Positions 9,262-19,489 of a DNA stretch of 27,491 nucleotides are shown one piece after another (position 1 is the stretch's first letter; the number at the start of each line of letters is the position of its first letter). A model generated the notes under the pieces. It ran no database searches and was not told where the DNA came from. It saw only the letters and a program-made list of their open reading frames with translations. A program made the translations under genes and the position numbers. This DNA comes from Didymodactylos carnosus (Eukaryota > Rotifera > Eurotatoria > Philodinida > Philodinidae), in NCBI GenBank assembly GCA_905250885.1, contig CAJNOQ010001916.1, positions 1-27,491 on the forward strand. Reading direction: 5' to 3'.

Positions 9262-9850
9262 TCTTTTGGTTTTGAAAGCAAACCAAGTGGCGGGAAGATA
9301 AACAATTAATCTTTTTTAAATACCGGCAATCAAAAAGAGAATATCGATGATAGATTTTCTACGCTTTTGATTTATTTGTAGACTGCCAGCATGGTAAGCA
9401 GTCGGTATTCAAACTGTCTCTCTATAACTCCATCAAAGTTCAAGTGCTTGCGACGAGTTCGTGAGAAAAAACTTGGAAATTTTTCAGTTTTGTCGTTCTT
9501 AGTTTTGAATACCGCTAGTTGGGTAATCTGGAAAGCAGTGGTTTTCAAAATAAATGCATTTTACACTTCACAGTAGCGCCGCCATTTGAGCAAAAAAGAT
9601 TAAAACAACTTACTACTTTACAGAAAAAACCAAAAACGTCAAAACTTTGTAATTAAAAGCTTTATTTAACTTAATAGATTCACCTAATAAATTTCATTTT
9701 ACCTAACACATATTCAAAGTGTATCGTTCGTGCAATTGCCATATCAATACATGATCAGATTGTCATTTCAGTCTTCTTTCTATTCAGATTTTGTTAGAAC
9801 TTTATTGAGAGAGGTTAGTATTTTACTACTAGTAACAACTCAGTGGTAAA
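9262..9850. other. No gene recognised
   Basis: AT-rich with several TTTATT/AATAAA-like stretches (9655-9700). The frame at 9391-9576 has no domain. It presumably contains the upstream region of the two-exon gene at 9862. Confidence 0.45.
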
Positions 9851-9861
9851 TATTTCAAAAA

Positions 9862-10444
9862 ATGCTTGATTCATTTGATGAAGTTTGCCAAATAGATGAG
9901 GATGAAAAACCGATCAACAACGATTATTTTGGACTACGATATTTTAAGTATATTCTCCTCATGCAATTCGAAATCGCGTTAAACGAATTGACAAGAGCAT
10001 TCACTGGTAAGCAAATAAAATTATTTTTCTCTTGATTTACTATCAGACTAGTCATCTTAACCTTGAAAGCTGAATAAGAGCCAATTTCTAACCACTTAAA
10101 AGTTTAAAAATATTCCTATCAATATAGATCTTATACACAAATGTTTAAAAAGGTACACTCTTAGTTTTTTACATTTTGTTTCAGACTTATCGTCTGTGGT
10201 GCGTTTTATTCGTTTTCTGCCATTCTCAAGTCCTATAAGCGAAACAAAGTTACAAAATATGCTGAACATCTATTGTTTCATCCACAATCAACAGTCATCA
10301 TCAATTGTTCAAACCGAGTATGTTCTCGTATTTGCAAATTCGTCTGAGTTCGGTAAAGCAATTATGATTGTTGTTCATCATGAACTTGCTTTATTAACTG
10401 GTCAGTTGTTGCTCACAGAAAATGAAAGACAAAAAGCAGTTTAA
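9862..10444 (+). CDS. Small two-exon gene of unknown function (134 aa)
   Basis: Exon 1 is 9862-10006: ATG, then an acidic start (MLDSFDEVCQIDEDEKP) and FGLRYFKYILLMQFEIALNE. The donor is ACTG|GTAAGC. The intron (10007-10184, 178 nt) ends TTTTGTTTCAG. Exon 2 (10185-10444) continues in phase: DLSSVVRFIRFLPFSSPISE, KLQNMLNIYCFIHNQQ, FANSSEFGKAIMIVVHHELA, TGQLLLTENERQKAV and TAA. Total 405 nt, 134 aa. Strong splice sites and an uninterrupted phase make this a credible gene. No signal peptide; the sequence suggests a small mixed alpha/beta cytosolic protein. I do not recognise the family. Confidence 0.6.
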
Positions 10445-11085
10445 CAATTTCACAAACAACACTGTAAATAGTCTACTGAAAGATCTAAAAGACTTGTGTC
10501 TGGTTGAACATATGGAACATTAAGAATATAAATATGATCAGATATTTTTTTACATAAACTTATTTGAAATGTTTAGTCGAAAAAATTACACTGTTTTTTA
10601 TAATTTATAATGCTCGTTTTGTACGTACTGTATAAGTTTTTCGGTGTTTTTTTCGTTTCAATAATAAGTATTTTATTGAGTTTTAACTGATTGATATGAT
10701 TTTGATTCAGCAGGACGTCGTTAATCATCTGAATAGGATTCGTAACTCCAATATAGCTAAAGGGTAAAAGTACTGAGGGATAAGAAAAGCTAACACATCT
10801 TTGACAAGGTGAACCAGACTATTTCCTTTATACTGTGAATTTGAATATTATGTTTAGTTTCAGACAATAGTTATTGAATTAAGTATAATTCAGTAGGTTG
10901 CGATCGGGCTGCACTATTTAATTCCCGAGGATGTAGTTCCCTTTAATTAAAAATAGTGGAAAAGCTGCTTTTAAAAAAGTTGAGGATTTAAGTCGTGTTT
11001 CTTTAGTTCTCTATATCAATTAACTAATTAAGGGAAAAAAAATATAATAGTGTTTTCTGTCGTGTTGGCTTAAGTGTAAAATCAT
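10445..11085. other. No gene recognised
   Basis: 3' flank of the two-exon gene, then AT-rich DNA. A weak inverted pair (CACTATTTAATT around 10912 and AATTAAAAATAGTG around 10948) is too short to call an element. Confidence 0.45.
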
Positions 11086-11089
11086 TTCG

Positions 11090-11275
11090 TAAGATTCGTA
11101 TAAGAATTTATAAGATTCTGTAAGAAACAGAAACTGATTCTTGATGTAAGATCTTAAAGTAAGATTTTATCAGATTTCGTAAGATTCTTATATGATTTTT
11201 ATAAAATTTTGTAAAATGAAGCCATTTCTATGATTTTCTGTAAGATTTATAAGATCATATAAGATCTTGGCCTGA
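11090..11275. repeat. TAAGATT-rich low-complexity tract
   Basis: More than ten occurrences of TAAGATT, TAAGATC, ATAAGATT or close variants in about 180 bases, irregularly spaced and mostly in one orientation. Degenerate tandem repeat or eroded minisatellite. Confidence 0.6.
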
Positions 11276-11279
11276 TTTT

Positions 11280-12217
11280 TTGACCTGGGAGTATTGGTTA
11301 TACTTGAAACTTTAAAACGCAAAGTGGTTGAATGATCGTTACCAATTGATACTATCGTTGATCAAACATATACCGGTCTTCAGAATTCAACTATATATCA
11401 AAATGTTACCTTACCATCTGTTGTAACAATGAGAAATAGTTTATAATAAAGAACGTCGTAAAACAAGACAACTATTTCCTAAAAATATTAGCTGCTTACC
11501 ACATCCAATTCCAACTAACTACCAAAAGAGTATACATGGTAGCTATACTATGTGAATAGTTTAGTTAGTCATTACATTTATATTATGTTCCTTCAGTGAA
11601 TGCCCGAATAGAAAACACTATTATATAGATTTCTTTTCCTTAATTAGTTAATAGGAAACTAAATCATCGTGTAAGCTGTTTTGATTGATTATTGTCATAT
11701 AGTTCAAAGAAAATTCATATATTTACATATCCTTTTACCTACTTCTTTTAATTGAATTATCATTTTATTTTGTATCACTTTAACTTTTCTATAAATGATA
11801 AAAACAATCACGCACGACTAATTACACATTGGTTACTGCTTGTTAGATGATGAGAGATTGAATCAGACAGAACAATTAGCTATCCTCTAGCTAGATAGCT
11901 TTTTAACATCTATCCTACCGAACAATATAGCAGAAAAGGTGTATATGCAATTATCTCATTATGTTTTTGGGGAAAATAATCGATCACAAACACTGAACAA
12001 TAGTTTTCAAGTGACGTCATTGTTTTGTGTCATGGATCTCGCTTTCTTCGAAAAAAATCTCTCAAAAACAAAAACTTTTTTCTCTCATTTTTCCTGCTCA
12101 GAATTTACTATAAATAACTCAGTTACTCTCACACATCTTAGTTCATTGCCATCATCAATATCATACTAGATTAAGTACATAGTTGATTTTTTTTCATTTT
12201 CGATCAGTTTTAATAAA
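11280..12217. other. No gene recognised
   Basis: AT-rich. The frame at 11939-12169 ends shortly before an ATG at 12218, is Ser/Thr-rich, and has no domain. It is more likely upstream flank than protein. Confidence 0.4.
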
Positions 12218-12420
12218 ATGTCATTAGCATTAAAAGAGGAAGAAGAAACAATTAGCATTACGAGTCAATCAAAATTATCAAAGAAGAAGACCAATAAACT
12301 GCAAATTGAGTACATATTTGTGATTATCCATGAAACTTTTTTCTTCTTTCAATTTTAGCTGACAGAAAGAAAAAGAAAAGAGCAAGAACAAGTTTATTAT
12401 GGACAAATCAGGCTCTAAAG
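12218..12420 (+). CDS. Putative N-terminal exons of a Lys/Glu-rich protein
   Basis: ATG at 12218 begins MSLALKEEEETISITSQSKL, then SKKKTNKLQIE. A 49-nt candidate intron, GTACAT to TTTTAG (12310-12358), fits the size of the other introns. It is followed by a lysine-rich stretch (KEKEKSKNKFIMDKSGSKVE in one frame). The phase across this intron does not close without a stop in the simplest reading. It may be the start of the broken L7Ae-like gene at 12763-13203, or an unrelated remnant. Confidence 0.3.
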
Positions 12421-12762
12421 TAGAAGTAAGCGGCAATTTATGTAAAATGGCGCTAAGTTGCGATATGCCAGACTCTATAATGAAATCTATGTTCTATCAG
12501 TCGAGGACAAATTTCTATTTCTTTTTGGATATTGGGTGATGATAATAGTTTTGACTGAAAGAACGTGCTTCTGATAGATTGCCAATATAGCTCGGAATCG
12601 CGTGTGAAAAAGTTTCATTATGGTAGTGTAACATCATATTCGGTTGAAAAAAGAGAGGACAAAATGCTTTTTTTAGGATGGATTACACAAGGTAATGACT
12701 ACATCAGTTTGTGTTTATTATTAAATCATGTGCAGGAGTTAGGAATGTAACATTTGTTGTTT

Positions 12763-13203
12763 GAGGTCGATACTAATTTCACAGATCAGGTTTTGTTCAT
12801 TGTGGTGCAAGCACTGCTTGCTAGACGTTTATGGACAGGAATCAACAGTACCATTAAGGCTGTGAGAGACAACATCCAACTCGTCGGTATGTCTTAAATT
12901 CTAATAAATAAAAATTGTTAAGAAACTTTTGTTTCATTATATGTAGTGTTGGCATCAGATTCAATGAATGTGTTAGCATCCGTTTTGGCAGAACGCAATC
13001 GACCTCATATTACAGTGGTGCCACCACTGTAATATGAGGTCGATGGAACATGGTATGTTCCAACTCGGCGCTTACTAGGAAAGAAGGCAGCAGTGTACAA
13101 AGGAACTGCTGCGGTAGCGGTTTCAATAGACGAAAAAGACACTATCACTTCCAACGTGTTCATTAGCCTAAAAGAAAAACTTAAAAGAAAATGGAACGAG
13201 TGA
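12763..13203 (+). pseudogene. L7Ae/L30e-like RNA-binding protein, broken
   Basis: One exon (12763-12886) reads EVDTNFTDQVLFIVVQALLA, RRLWTGINSTIKAVRDNIQLV. A 60-nt intron (GTATGT to ATGTAG, 12887-12946) is followed in phase by VLASDSMNVLASVLAERNRP, HITVV. The pattern (G-x-N-x-x-x-K-A-V, a hydrophobic VVLASD, a ligand-side helix, RPHITV, then PTRRLLGKKA and VAVSI) matches the L7Ae/NHP2/eL8/eL30 fold that binds kink-turn RNA. A stop TAA (13030-13032) lies inside a palindrome between HITV and VPTRRLLGKK. The same frame then runs to TGA at 13203 with a basic tail. Upstream, an intron of about 44 nt (GTAATG to GTGCAG, about 12692-12735) joins GWITQ to GVRNVTFVV, but a one-base shift separates it from EVDT. 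The superfamily call is motif-based; which member it is stays open. Confidence 0.5.
12998..13062. repeat. Two adjacent perfect palindromes inside coding sequence
   Basis: 12998-13044 is a perfect 47-base palindrome: arms of 23 around a single C at 13021, with GACCTCATATTACAGTGGTG as most of the left arm. It is followed at once by a second palindrome, TGGAACAT-GGT-ATGTTCCA (13044-13062). The left arm of the first and the right arm of the second continue the L7Ae-like protein. The inner arms look like extra inverted copies and carry the in-frame TAA. Confidence 0.9.
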
Positions 13204-13440
13204 ATAGACTAAACACAATTTTACATATTTTTATGTTATTTAATATATCTTTTGTTGTTTTTCGTTTTCTGTACTAGTGTAAACTGTTATATAGAATTAG
13301 ACTAAATTGGATAGGATTATGATCAGTCATTCAGTTGATTTCACAATAATGTATCGGTATTAAATAGTTAGCACTAATAAAAAACAATTTTTTACCATAT
13401 CGTTTCATGTGCGCCTAAACTTTTAGTGGTCTGGAGGAGA
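13204..13440. other. No gene recognised; 3' flank
   Basis: AT-rich flank of the L7Ae-like gene. No further exons seen before the MITE at 13453. Confidence 0.45.
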
Positions 13441-13452
13441 CAGGCTAAGCGT

Positions 13453-13677
13453 CAAGGGGGTAAAAGCACCACTTCACCACTTCATTTCAATTCACTTCAC
13501 TTCACTGCTGAAACGGCGCCCCTGATGGGGGAGGGAAGCAAGGGAGGGAAAGTACCATTTCATCACTTCCGCTTAACTTGAAGTGAACTTGAAGTGATTT
13601 TTTATTGTTTCGACCGTTTCAGCAGCGTTTTACCTAGATGAAGTGAAGTGAAATGAAGTGGTGCTTTTACCCCCTTG
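13453..13677. mobile_element. hAT-type MITE, 225 bp
   Basis: The terminal inverted repeats begin CAAGGGGGTAAAAGCACC and match for 24 bases at both ends, then continue with ACTTCA repeats on one side and TGAAGT repeats on the other. GCTGAAACGG also occurs inverted internally. A perfect 8-bp target duplication, CTAAGCGT, flanks it (13445-13452 and 13678-13685). The 8-bp duplication and CA-GGGG-type ends place it in hAT. No coding capacity. Central bases around 13515-13550 are G-rich. Confidence 0.88.
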
Positions 13678-13911
13678 CTAAGCGTTCAATAGGTTCTGAG
13701 ATAACATAAGGTGATGATAACATAAGGTACTGAATTTCTGAATAGAATATAAACATTAATATCTATCCCTTAACTTGTATTTAAAGATCACCATTAATTC
13801 ATTGAAACAACGAACGTTTAAACTGCTTTGTATATTGGCTTTTTCAGATCATTGCAGTCAAAAGATTTTTTTACTGAATATATTATATTGCTCCACTTCT
13901 TTTAACTCACC

Positions 13912-14136
13912 ATGACGGATAAGACTAGTAAAGGCTATAAAACAGTAGGTGAGATTGCGATGGGAAAGGTGTTAACAACTGCTAGAAGCAGCATAGAGAA
14001 ACTGGCCATCAATAGCGAAAGTTTATCTGGTAAAAATCAGATATTCAAGATGGCCATCGAAGCCTGTTTACTCTTTTACAAACAAGTAACGCTCATCTCC
14101 GATTCGCAGAACCCTTACTGGAAGGATGTCTCTTAA
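13912..14136 (+). CDS. Small ORF of unknown function (74 aa)
   Basis: CACCATGA is a good initiation context. The product (MTDKTSKGYKTVGEIAMGKV, then ARSSIEKLAINSESL and IFKMAIEACLLFYKQVTL) has balanced composition and could form two helices. A TATATTATATT stretch lies about 30-40 nt upstream. No domain recognised, and no splice donor is obvious before the stop. It may be a small gene or the first exon of one. Confidence 0.33.
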   Translation: MTDKTSKGYKTVGEIAMGKVLTTARSSIEKLAINSESLSGKNQIFKMAIEACLLFYKQVTLISDSQNPYWKDVS

Positions 14137-14459
14137 TAGGCATCTTTGCCCAATTCTAAACAGGACTTCAACTTTAAGGTCAAGATAGATACAATGAATA
14201 ATCGTGGTAGGCTGTCGTTGTTGTATCTTATTATGTTGATAATCACAACAGATGGACCCGCAAAGGAAAGGAAAGAGTAAAGTTTTCATTGGTCATACGT
14301 TTAATTGAAAACATAAATTTTTATCGGCAACTTTGCAATTTTTGAAAAGGATATTTCATATTGAGAAGAAAGATCCAAAGATTTTTGAAAATAGCGTTAT
14401 GGCTAGGCCATAGAGGTCGTTACTTGTCGCAAAAATGAATACTGGAAATGAGTATGTAT

Positions 14460-14966
14460 TAGGGCTGGCTGTTTACCATTACTGTTACTAGTAATAAGTA
14501 ACAAAATTCTCTGTTAATCTGTTATTACTAATTACTAGTAACAATTTTGTTACTTGTTACTGGTAATTAGTAATAACAGATGCAAACTTGTTACTTTGTT
14601 ACTAGTAACCACTAACAACTGCGTTACTTGTTACTAGCAAGAAAGTAACACATGTGTGTTACTAGAACAATTTTTTTTTCTTTTCTCAGAAAAAGCTTTT
14701 TGAAAAGGGTTTTGTGAGGATGAGGATGAAATAACTCCACTCTCACCCTCACCCTCACGAAAACCTTTTCAAAAACGTTTTTCTGAGAAAAGAAAAAAAA
14801 AACTTGTTCTTTGTTACTTTACCAAGAATAACAAAGTAACACACATGTGTTAGTTTCTTACTAGTAACAAGTAACGCAGTTGTTAGTGGTTACTAGGAAC
14901 AAGTAACAAATTTTTGTTACTTTACTGGTAAAGTAACACCGAGTAACAAGTAGAGAGCCACCCCTA
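14460..14966. mobile_element. hAT-type foldback MITE, 507 bp
   Basis: The ends TAGGGCTGGCT and the inverse of TAGGGGTGGCT are hAT-like. Almost the whole element is an inverted repeat. The arms are filled with GTTACT / AGTAAC motifs. The inner arms CTTTTCTCAGAAAAAGC...GAAAAGG and their complement flank a short GAGGATGAGGATG / CACCCTCACCCTC centre. The flanking 8 bases are GTATGTAT (14452-14459) and ATATGTAC (14967-14974), 6 of 8 identical, consistent with an older target duplication. It shares the GTTAC subterminal theme with the element at 2324-2577. Confidence 0.8.
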
Positions 14967-14974
14967 ATATGTAC

Positions 14975-16690
14975 ACGTACCGTTTTTATATATACGGAAG
15001 TAGTAGCAATACCTCAAAGAGCTTCTTCCTGTAAGTTTTATAGTTTGATAAACACAGATTTGTTTGACTGATTGATAAACATAATTGCTACCTAACGAGT
15101 ATCTAGACAATACCTACTGATAAAGGATTAAGATATCAATCAATATGCTCCATGTTAAAGTTAAGAAAAGAAAAGAAATTCTTTTTTTAAGTTTTTTACT
15201 TTTATGCAAATTTCAGGAACAAAGCTGAGTACAGTTGTAAATGCCAGGGTTCGTAACAGCAAAAAGCAGGGAGGGGTAGGATTGTCAAGTTTTTTATGAG
15301 AGATTTATAGCAAAAAGTAGGATAGATGCAGGATGTGCAGGGCTAGAAAACGTTTGACACAGTGTGAGTAGTTCACCATATTTTGTGTACTTTTGTCATT
15401 TTTAGTGCATATATAAAATAAATGTCTTCAACAAAGACAGGGCGGCACGCTAGGCTTTTAAGGAGGATGACTAAATTTCTATTGTGACCAGTGTAAAAAT
15501 TGTTTACTAAATGCATTATAGTAGAAGAATGGTCCCACACCCAGAAGGTTAGATTATTTGTTCGAATAATGGTTGTCATCTGCTTTTGTTATGTAGTTCT
15601 ATCTACCTGCTGTCTCTGGTTTATATCCGCTTAAAGGACCATATTTTGACTTCTAAGGTTTACGATACATATCTACTTTCTTTTTTTCTCGAAAAATGAA
15701 AGCTGTATCTTGCGAAAGATAGAAAACTAGATGTTAAGTGGTTAATAAATTTAAGAAATGAAACTGGAGAGTCGTATGTATCAGTTTATTTCCTGCTATT
15801 TATTATTTTTATATCAAATTATCCCTGTATCTCAGCTGATGTAGCATTACAGCGTTTAATATGTCAAAAAAAAGAAAATGAAGAGAAATCATCTTAATAA
15901 TGAACTGCAAATCTATAAAAAAAAGCATGATGGCTTATTTGCCTTTTTACTGAATAATAAAGAAAAGACAATTAAGAAAATAGGAAAAGTGAAAAAAAAT
16001 CATTAAAGTAGGACAGTTTTAATGAAAAGTCGATGTACAACATAATCTTTCTTTTGTGATCGAAATAAAAAGTCGACTTTTTTTACCGTTGGATGGAATG
16101 AGTTCTAACTTTCTGTTATAATAATAACGTTCGACTAAGTTTCGATCTATGAAATTACTAGGGTTTCAAAAACAACAGGTAAACCTTCCCTCAGCTCATG
16201 AGTCTGCCTTCCTCGAACATACCTCTAGAAATGATCTGCACGTTAAGAAAATTACTCTTTTCTGCATTTCGAAATAACGACGAAAAACAGATCATGCACA
16301 TCATGTTAACTATTTACAAAATAGAATCATAAAAAAAAAATTACTTTGCTTTTTTCGGGATCTTACGCGTTTAAAACATTTCGTTTCGTTTTTCTTTTAT
16401 TAAATACCGTATTTATTCAGAACAGAAGCACTGAATTTTTAATTTTTTAATTAGAACATTCCCATTGAAATTCAAAACAAACACTAAAAATTTTTGGGAA
16501 AAGTTCAAAAATAAGGTCAGGAGAAAGAAATTCTATCAAAAACATATATTACTAATATACCTGAATATACTCTTAGTATATAAAAAAGATATATATATCA
16601 TACAAGAACATAATAGACTTCATGCAGATACGACGTATATGTCCTTCTTGTCCTTTTTTCATCTATATATCACGTTTGTATGTATACATC
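14975..16690. other. No gene recognised
   Basis: A long AT-rich stretch. Frames at 15373-15579 (minus) and 16465-16728 (plus) are low-complexity and unsupported. AGCAAAAAGCAGG/AGCAAAAAGTAGG recurs near 15260 and 15310 (a short direct repeat). Poly-A/T tracts are common from 15170 to 16450. Confidence 0.5.
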
Positions 16691-16699
16691 ACGTGTTTA

Positions 16700-17862
16700 T
16701 AGTGACGTCACTCTATTCACTTAAATGAATGGATTAATGAATTGGTTTTGTTAAAATTTGAATTGTCCACAAATGAATCGTATAAAAAAATGTCACAATG
16801 GAGAAAAATTTTACGTGAAATTAAAAATACACAAATAATTGTAGTATTAATTGCAAAAATTGACGAAATTAGCGATGAAAGTACATATGAAAAATTGATA
16901 TTGATCAATTAATCATACAAATATGCGATAGTAATTTAAATGAAGAAAATAAAAAAATTTATTAGTTAATTTACAATTAAAATCCATGGTCAATGAAATT
17001 TAAACATTTTATGTTCATTAAAAATGTATACAATATAATTCAAATGGATAGGAAAAATAATCAAACAGAAAAATTTCATCAAACATTTTCAAATATTATT
17101 TATTATTTATATGCACTCAATAGTAAAAATGAATTATTGAAAATTTTCAAAGAAAAAGCTCATTTTAAAATTGATGAAATTTTAAATATTATATCTAAAT
17201 TTTATTCTGGTATGTGGGAATTTGATGATGAATAACTAAAAGAAGATGAACGTGAATTAATAAAAATTAATTGAAATAATAATAAATAAAGATAAAAGTA
17301 CAGCAATAAAAAATGAATTAAATGAATTGAAATTATTTCTAAAACAAGTAAAAGAATTTTCCGATAGAAATTTAACAATTGATGATATTAAAAAATGGCT
17401 AATTGAATTTAATAAATTAGAAAATATTGAAGAGAAACAAAAATGTTTACCAAAATTATTAGCCGTAATTGAACAGGGAACAAAAATTTACTATTCAGAA
17501 ATAAAATCACTTCGTCATGTACAAAAATTAACAATTTTTGCATTTAATTTTAATAAAAAAAAGTTATTATCACAAGTTTCAACTGGTGAAGGAAAATCTT
17601 TAATTGTTGCCACAATTATGATAATAAAATGTTTACTAGGTGAAAAAGGTGATATTATTACAAGTTCATCCGATTTAGCTGAACGTTATGCAAATGATAA
17701 TGAAAAATTATAGAATTTATTTGATATTTCTGTTTCACATAATTCATCTGAAGATATTAATCAACGACAAATTGCATATGAAATACAAATTGTTTACGGT
17801 GATGTTTCAAGTTTTCAACGTGATTATCTTTTATATCACTTTTACGGGAAACGTATTTTAGG
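16700..17862 (+). pseudogene. SecA-like DEAD-type ATPase, N-terminal remnant
   Basis: Remnant reading over several frames. The first part (16715-16910) reads NEWINELVLLKFELSTNESY, KKMSQWRKILREIKNTQ. The second (16993-17235) reads FHQTFSNIIYYLYALNS to MWEFDDE. A third frame (17327-17710) carries the diagnostic part: LRHVQ before STGEGKSLIVAT (Walker A, same layout as the TGEGKT motif of SecA) and TSSSDLAERYANDNEKL (the position of the SecA motif LAxRDA). A TAG at 17711-17713 is followed in the same frame by NLFDISVSHNSS, RQIAYEIQIVYGDVSSFQRD, YLLYHFYGKRIL, equivalent to the Y-G-x-x-x-x-F-x-x-D-Y-L region of SecA. The DEAD box and everything after are missing: the frame stops resembling SecA where TAGGGGTGG begins at 17863. 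Bacterial SecA is the preprotein translocase motor; SecA-like proteins in animals point to horizontal origin (inference). Frameshifts and stops make this copy dead. Confidence 0.75.
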
Positions 17863-17895
17863 TAGGGGTGGCAATTTACCTTTACTTTACTATCC
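17863..17895 (+). mobile_element. One hAT-like terminus, partner end not found
   Basis: TAGGGGTGGCAATTTACC starts exactly where the SecA-like coding resemblance ends. It has the TAGGGGTGG form of the hAT termini at 2324 and 14460, and TTTACCTTTACTTTACT follows. No complementary end or 8-bp duplication was found in the next 2 kb, so the element is probably truncated or rearranged. Confidence 0.45.
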
Positions 17896-17899
17896 ATTC

Positions 17900-19160
17900 A
17901 AGAACACGGTGCTAGTAGTTGTTTTATAAATAACTTTTGATGCGGTCTTCAGTTTTGAAAACTGGACACTTGACCACATATTTCTGTAAGCAAAAGCGAA
18001 TTTTGGAAAAACTTCTGCAGCGGATTTTTTAGAGGATCTTTGGGAAACTAGCTTGGGCTTTCCGAAATTTACACAGGAATGTATTAATTTTTTCTCATGG
18101 GCTGGTAGTCCGAGGCGTTCTCGTCAAAATGGGAATAAAGTAAGACCTTGATTTTCTGCGGTTCGGGCGTTGTATCGGATTTCTGACGAGTCCCAGGACT
18201 GGAACTCAGTGACTCTTGGCTTTTGGTAGCCTTAAAGACGGATGGACTAGAGATAATCGACCATGCTGAGTCTCGCCGAAATATTTGTTTTTAGGAAAAG
18301 TGTTAAAAATGGGAAAATTTCTACATTGCACTGCCGATGGAATTTTTCTTATATGTTTTCTTATGTATTTGTTTTGTGCGAAGTGTTAATACTTTTCCTT
18401 GAGTAAGTTATGTGTTACCTCATCGCTTTTTAAATATCTAAAACATTTTCTTACTTTTTCATACCATAAATCGTATCAAAGTCAGAAAGGCATGGGATAA
18501 CAAGTCACACAAAGATTGCAGAAATAAGAAAACAACGCTAATTCTTAATGATTTGTTCCGGAAAATTCTTCCTCGTTGCCTTGTTTTTAGAAAAAGGAGA
18601 GTATGTCAATTGGCGTTTGCTGCACAGCACAAAAGAGAAAACCCTTATACGCAGTTTTCGTTCTTGTACTGACTACTATAGAAAAATGGGTTATTTAATA
18701 AAAGTCGTTTTTCCTAGGTTTTTGGACTTTATGCACATAAAATGACTTCGCAATAATGCATGTAATTTCTGAACCGTTTAACTTGTTTTGCCATGTTGTA
18801 ACAAGGTATTCTGTCTTAGTTTAGCTGTGTTAGCTTCATGCTTTGCTCTTTTGAATAATAATGTTGCCAAATTCACCAGTCGCCACGTCTGCTAGAAATG
18901 ACACTGATTTTGAGCAAATGATGGAAGATATTCGGAAACAAAACCGGATTTGACTACGATGTAGAATTAAAACTGGATTATTAGTACTTTAATCGTCCAG
19001 CAATGCTTTCTTTTATATTTAGCTTGATAGTATCACATTTGAGGCTAAAACAGCTTGAATTCAAATTTCAACAAAAACAGTTGCATATTTCGTTTATTTC
19101 AACGCAATTGATCCAAACCTTGTGTCATCATCGAATTCAGTCATAGATGACAATAATATT
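17900..19160. other. No gene recognised
   Basis: Higher-GC islands near 18040-18270 but no conserved protein in any frame. The frame at 18548-18745 has no domain. It may be the interior of the hAT-like element starting at 17863. Confidence 0.4.
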
Positions 19161-19169
19161 TTATAGGTA

Positions 19170-19486
19170 ACCCCACCCCCATAATAGAAGACCACCTGGT
19201 CTTCTATTTTGTCCGCAAGTCGAGTACTAAAGGATTGCCTTCTATAGCGGTCAAATTTTGTCGCCTGCTAGTAGTCAGTCCATCGGTGATCCCCACGTAC
19301 TTGAAGTCCATCCCCTATTAGAAGAACATTTTGATGAAATGTTTTTGAAATTGCCCTATAGATAGAGCATTTTCCGATTTTTTTGGCGGGTATAATAGAA
19401 GACCATGATCTTCTATTTGGCTTTCAAGTCATATAATCGGCAGTGGTCTTCTAACAGGGAATGGTCTTCTATTATGGGGAGGGATT
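19170..19486 (+). mobile_element. TA-flanked hairpin MITE, copy 1 (about 317 bp)
   Basis: Starts after TA with ACCCCACCCCCATAATAG and ends GGTCTTCTATTATGGGGAGG before TA (19168-19169 and 19487-19488). Terminal inverted repeats are CCCCATAATAGAAGACCA and complement. Just inside each end is a small hairpin of AATAGAAGACCA and TGGTCTTCTATT. A second copy in the same orientation lies at 22080-22382, about 80-85 percent identical by eye (shared TGCGGTCAAATTTTGTCGCC-like and ACTTGAAGTCC blocks). TA duplication suggests the Tc1/mariner-pogo group. No coding capacity. Confidence 0.8.
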
Positions 19487-19489
19487 TAT

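Noticed and set aside
11939-12169. 76-codon Ser/Thr-rich frame
   Set aside because: No domain; likely upstream flank of the ATG at 12218.
16465-16728. Lys/Ile-rich 87-codon frame before the SecA remnant
   Set aside because: Low complexity in AT-rich DNA; does not extend the SecA-like reading.
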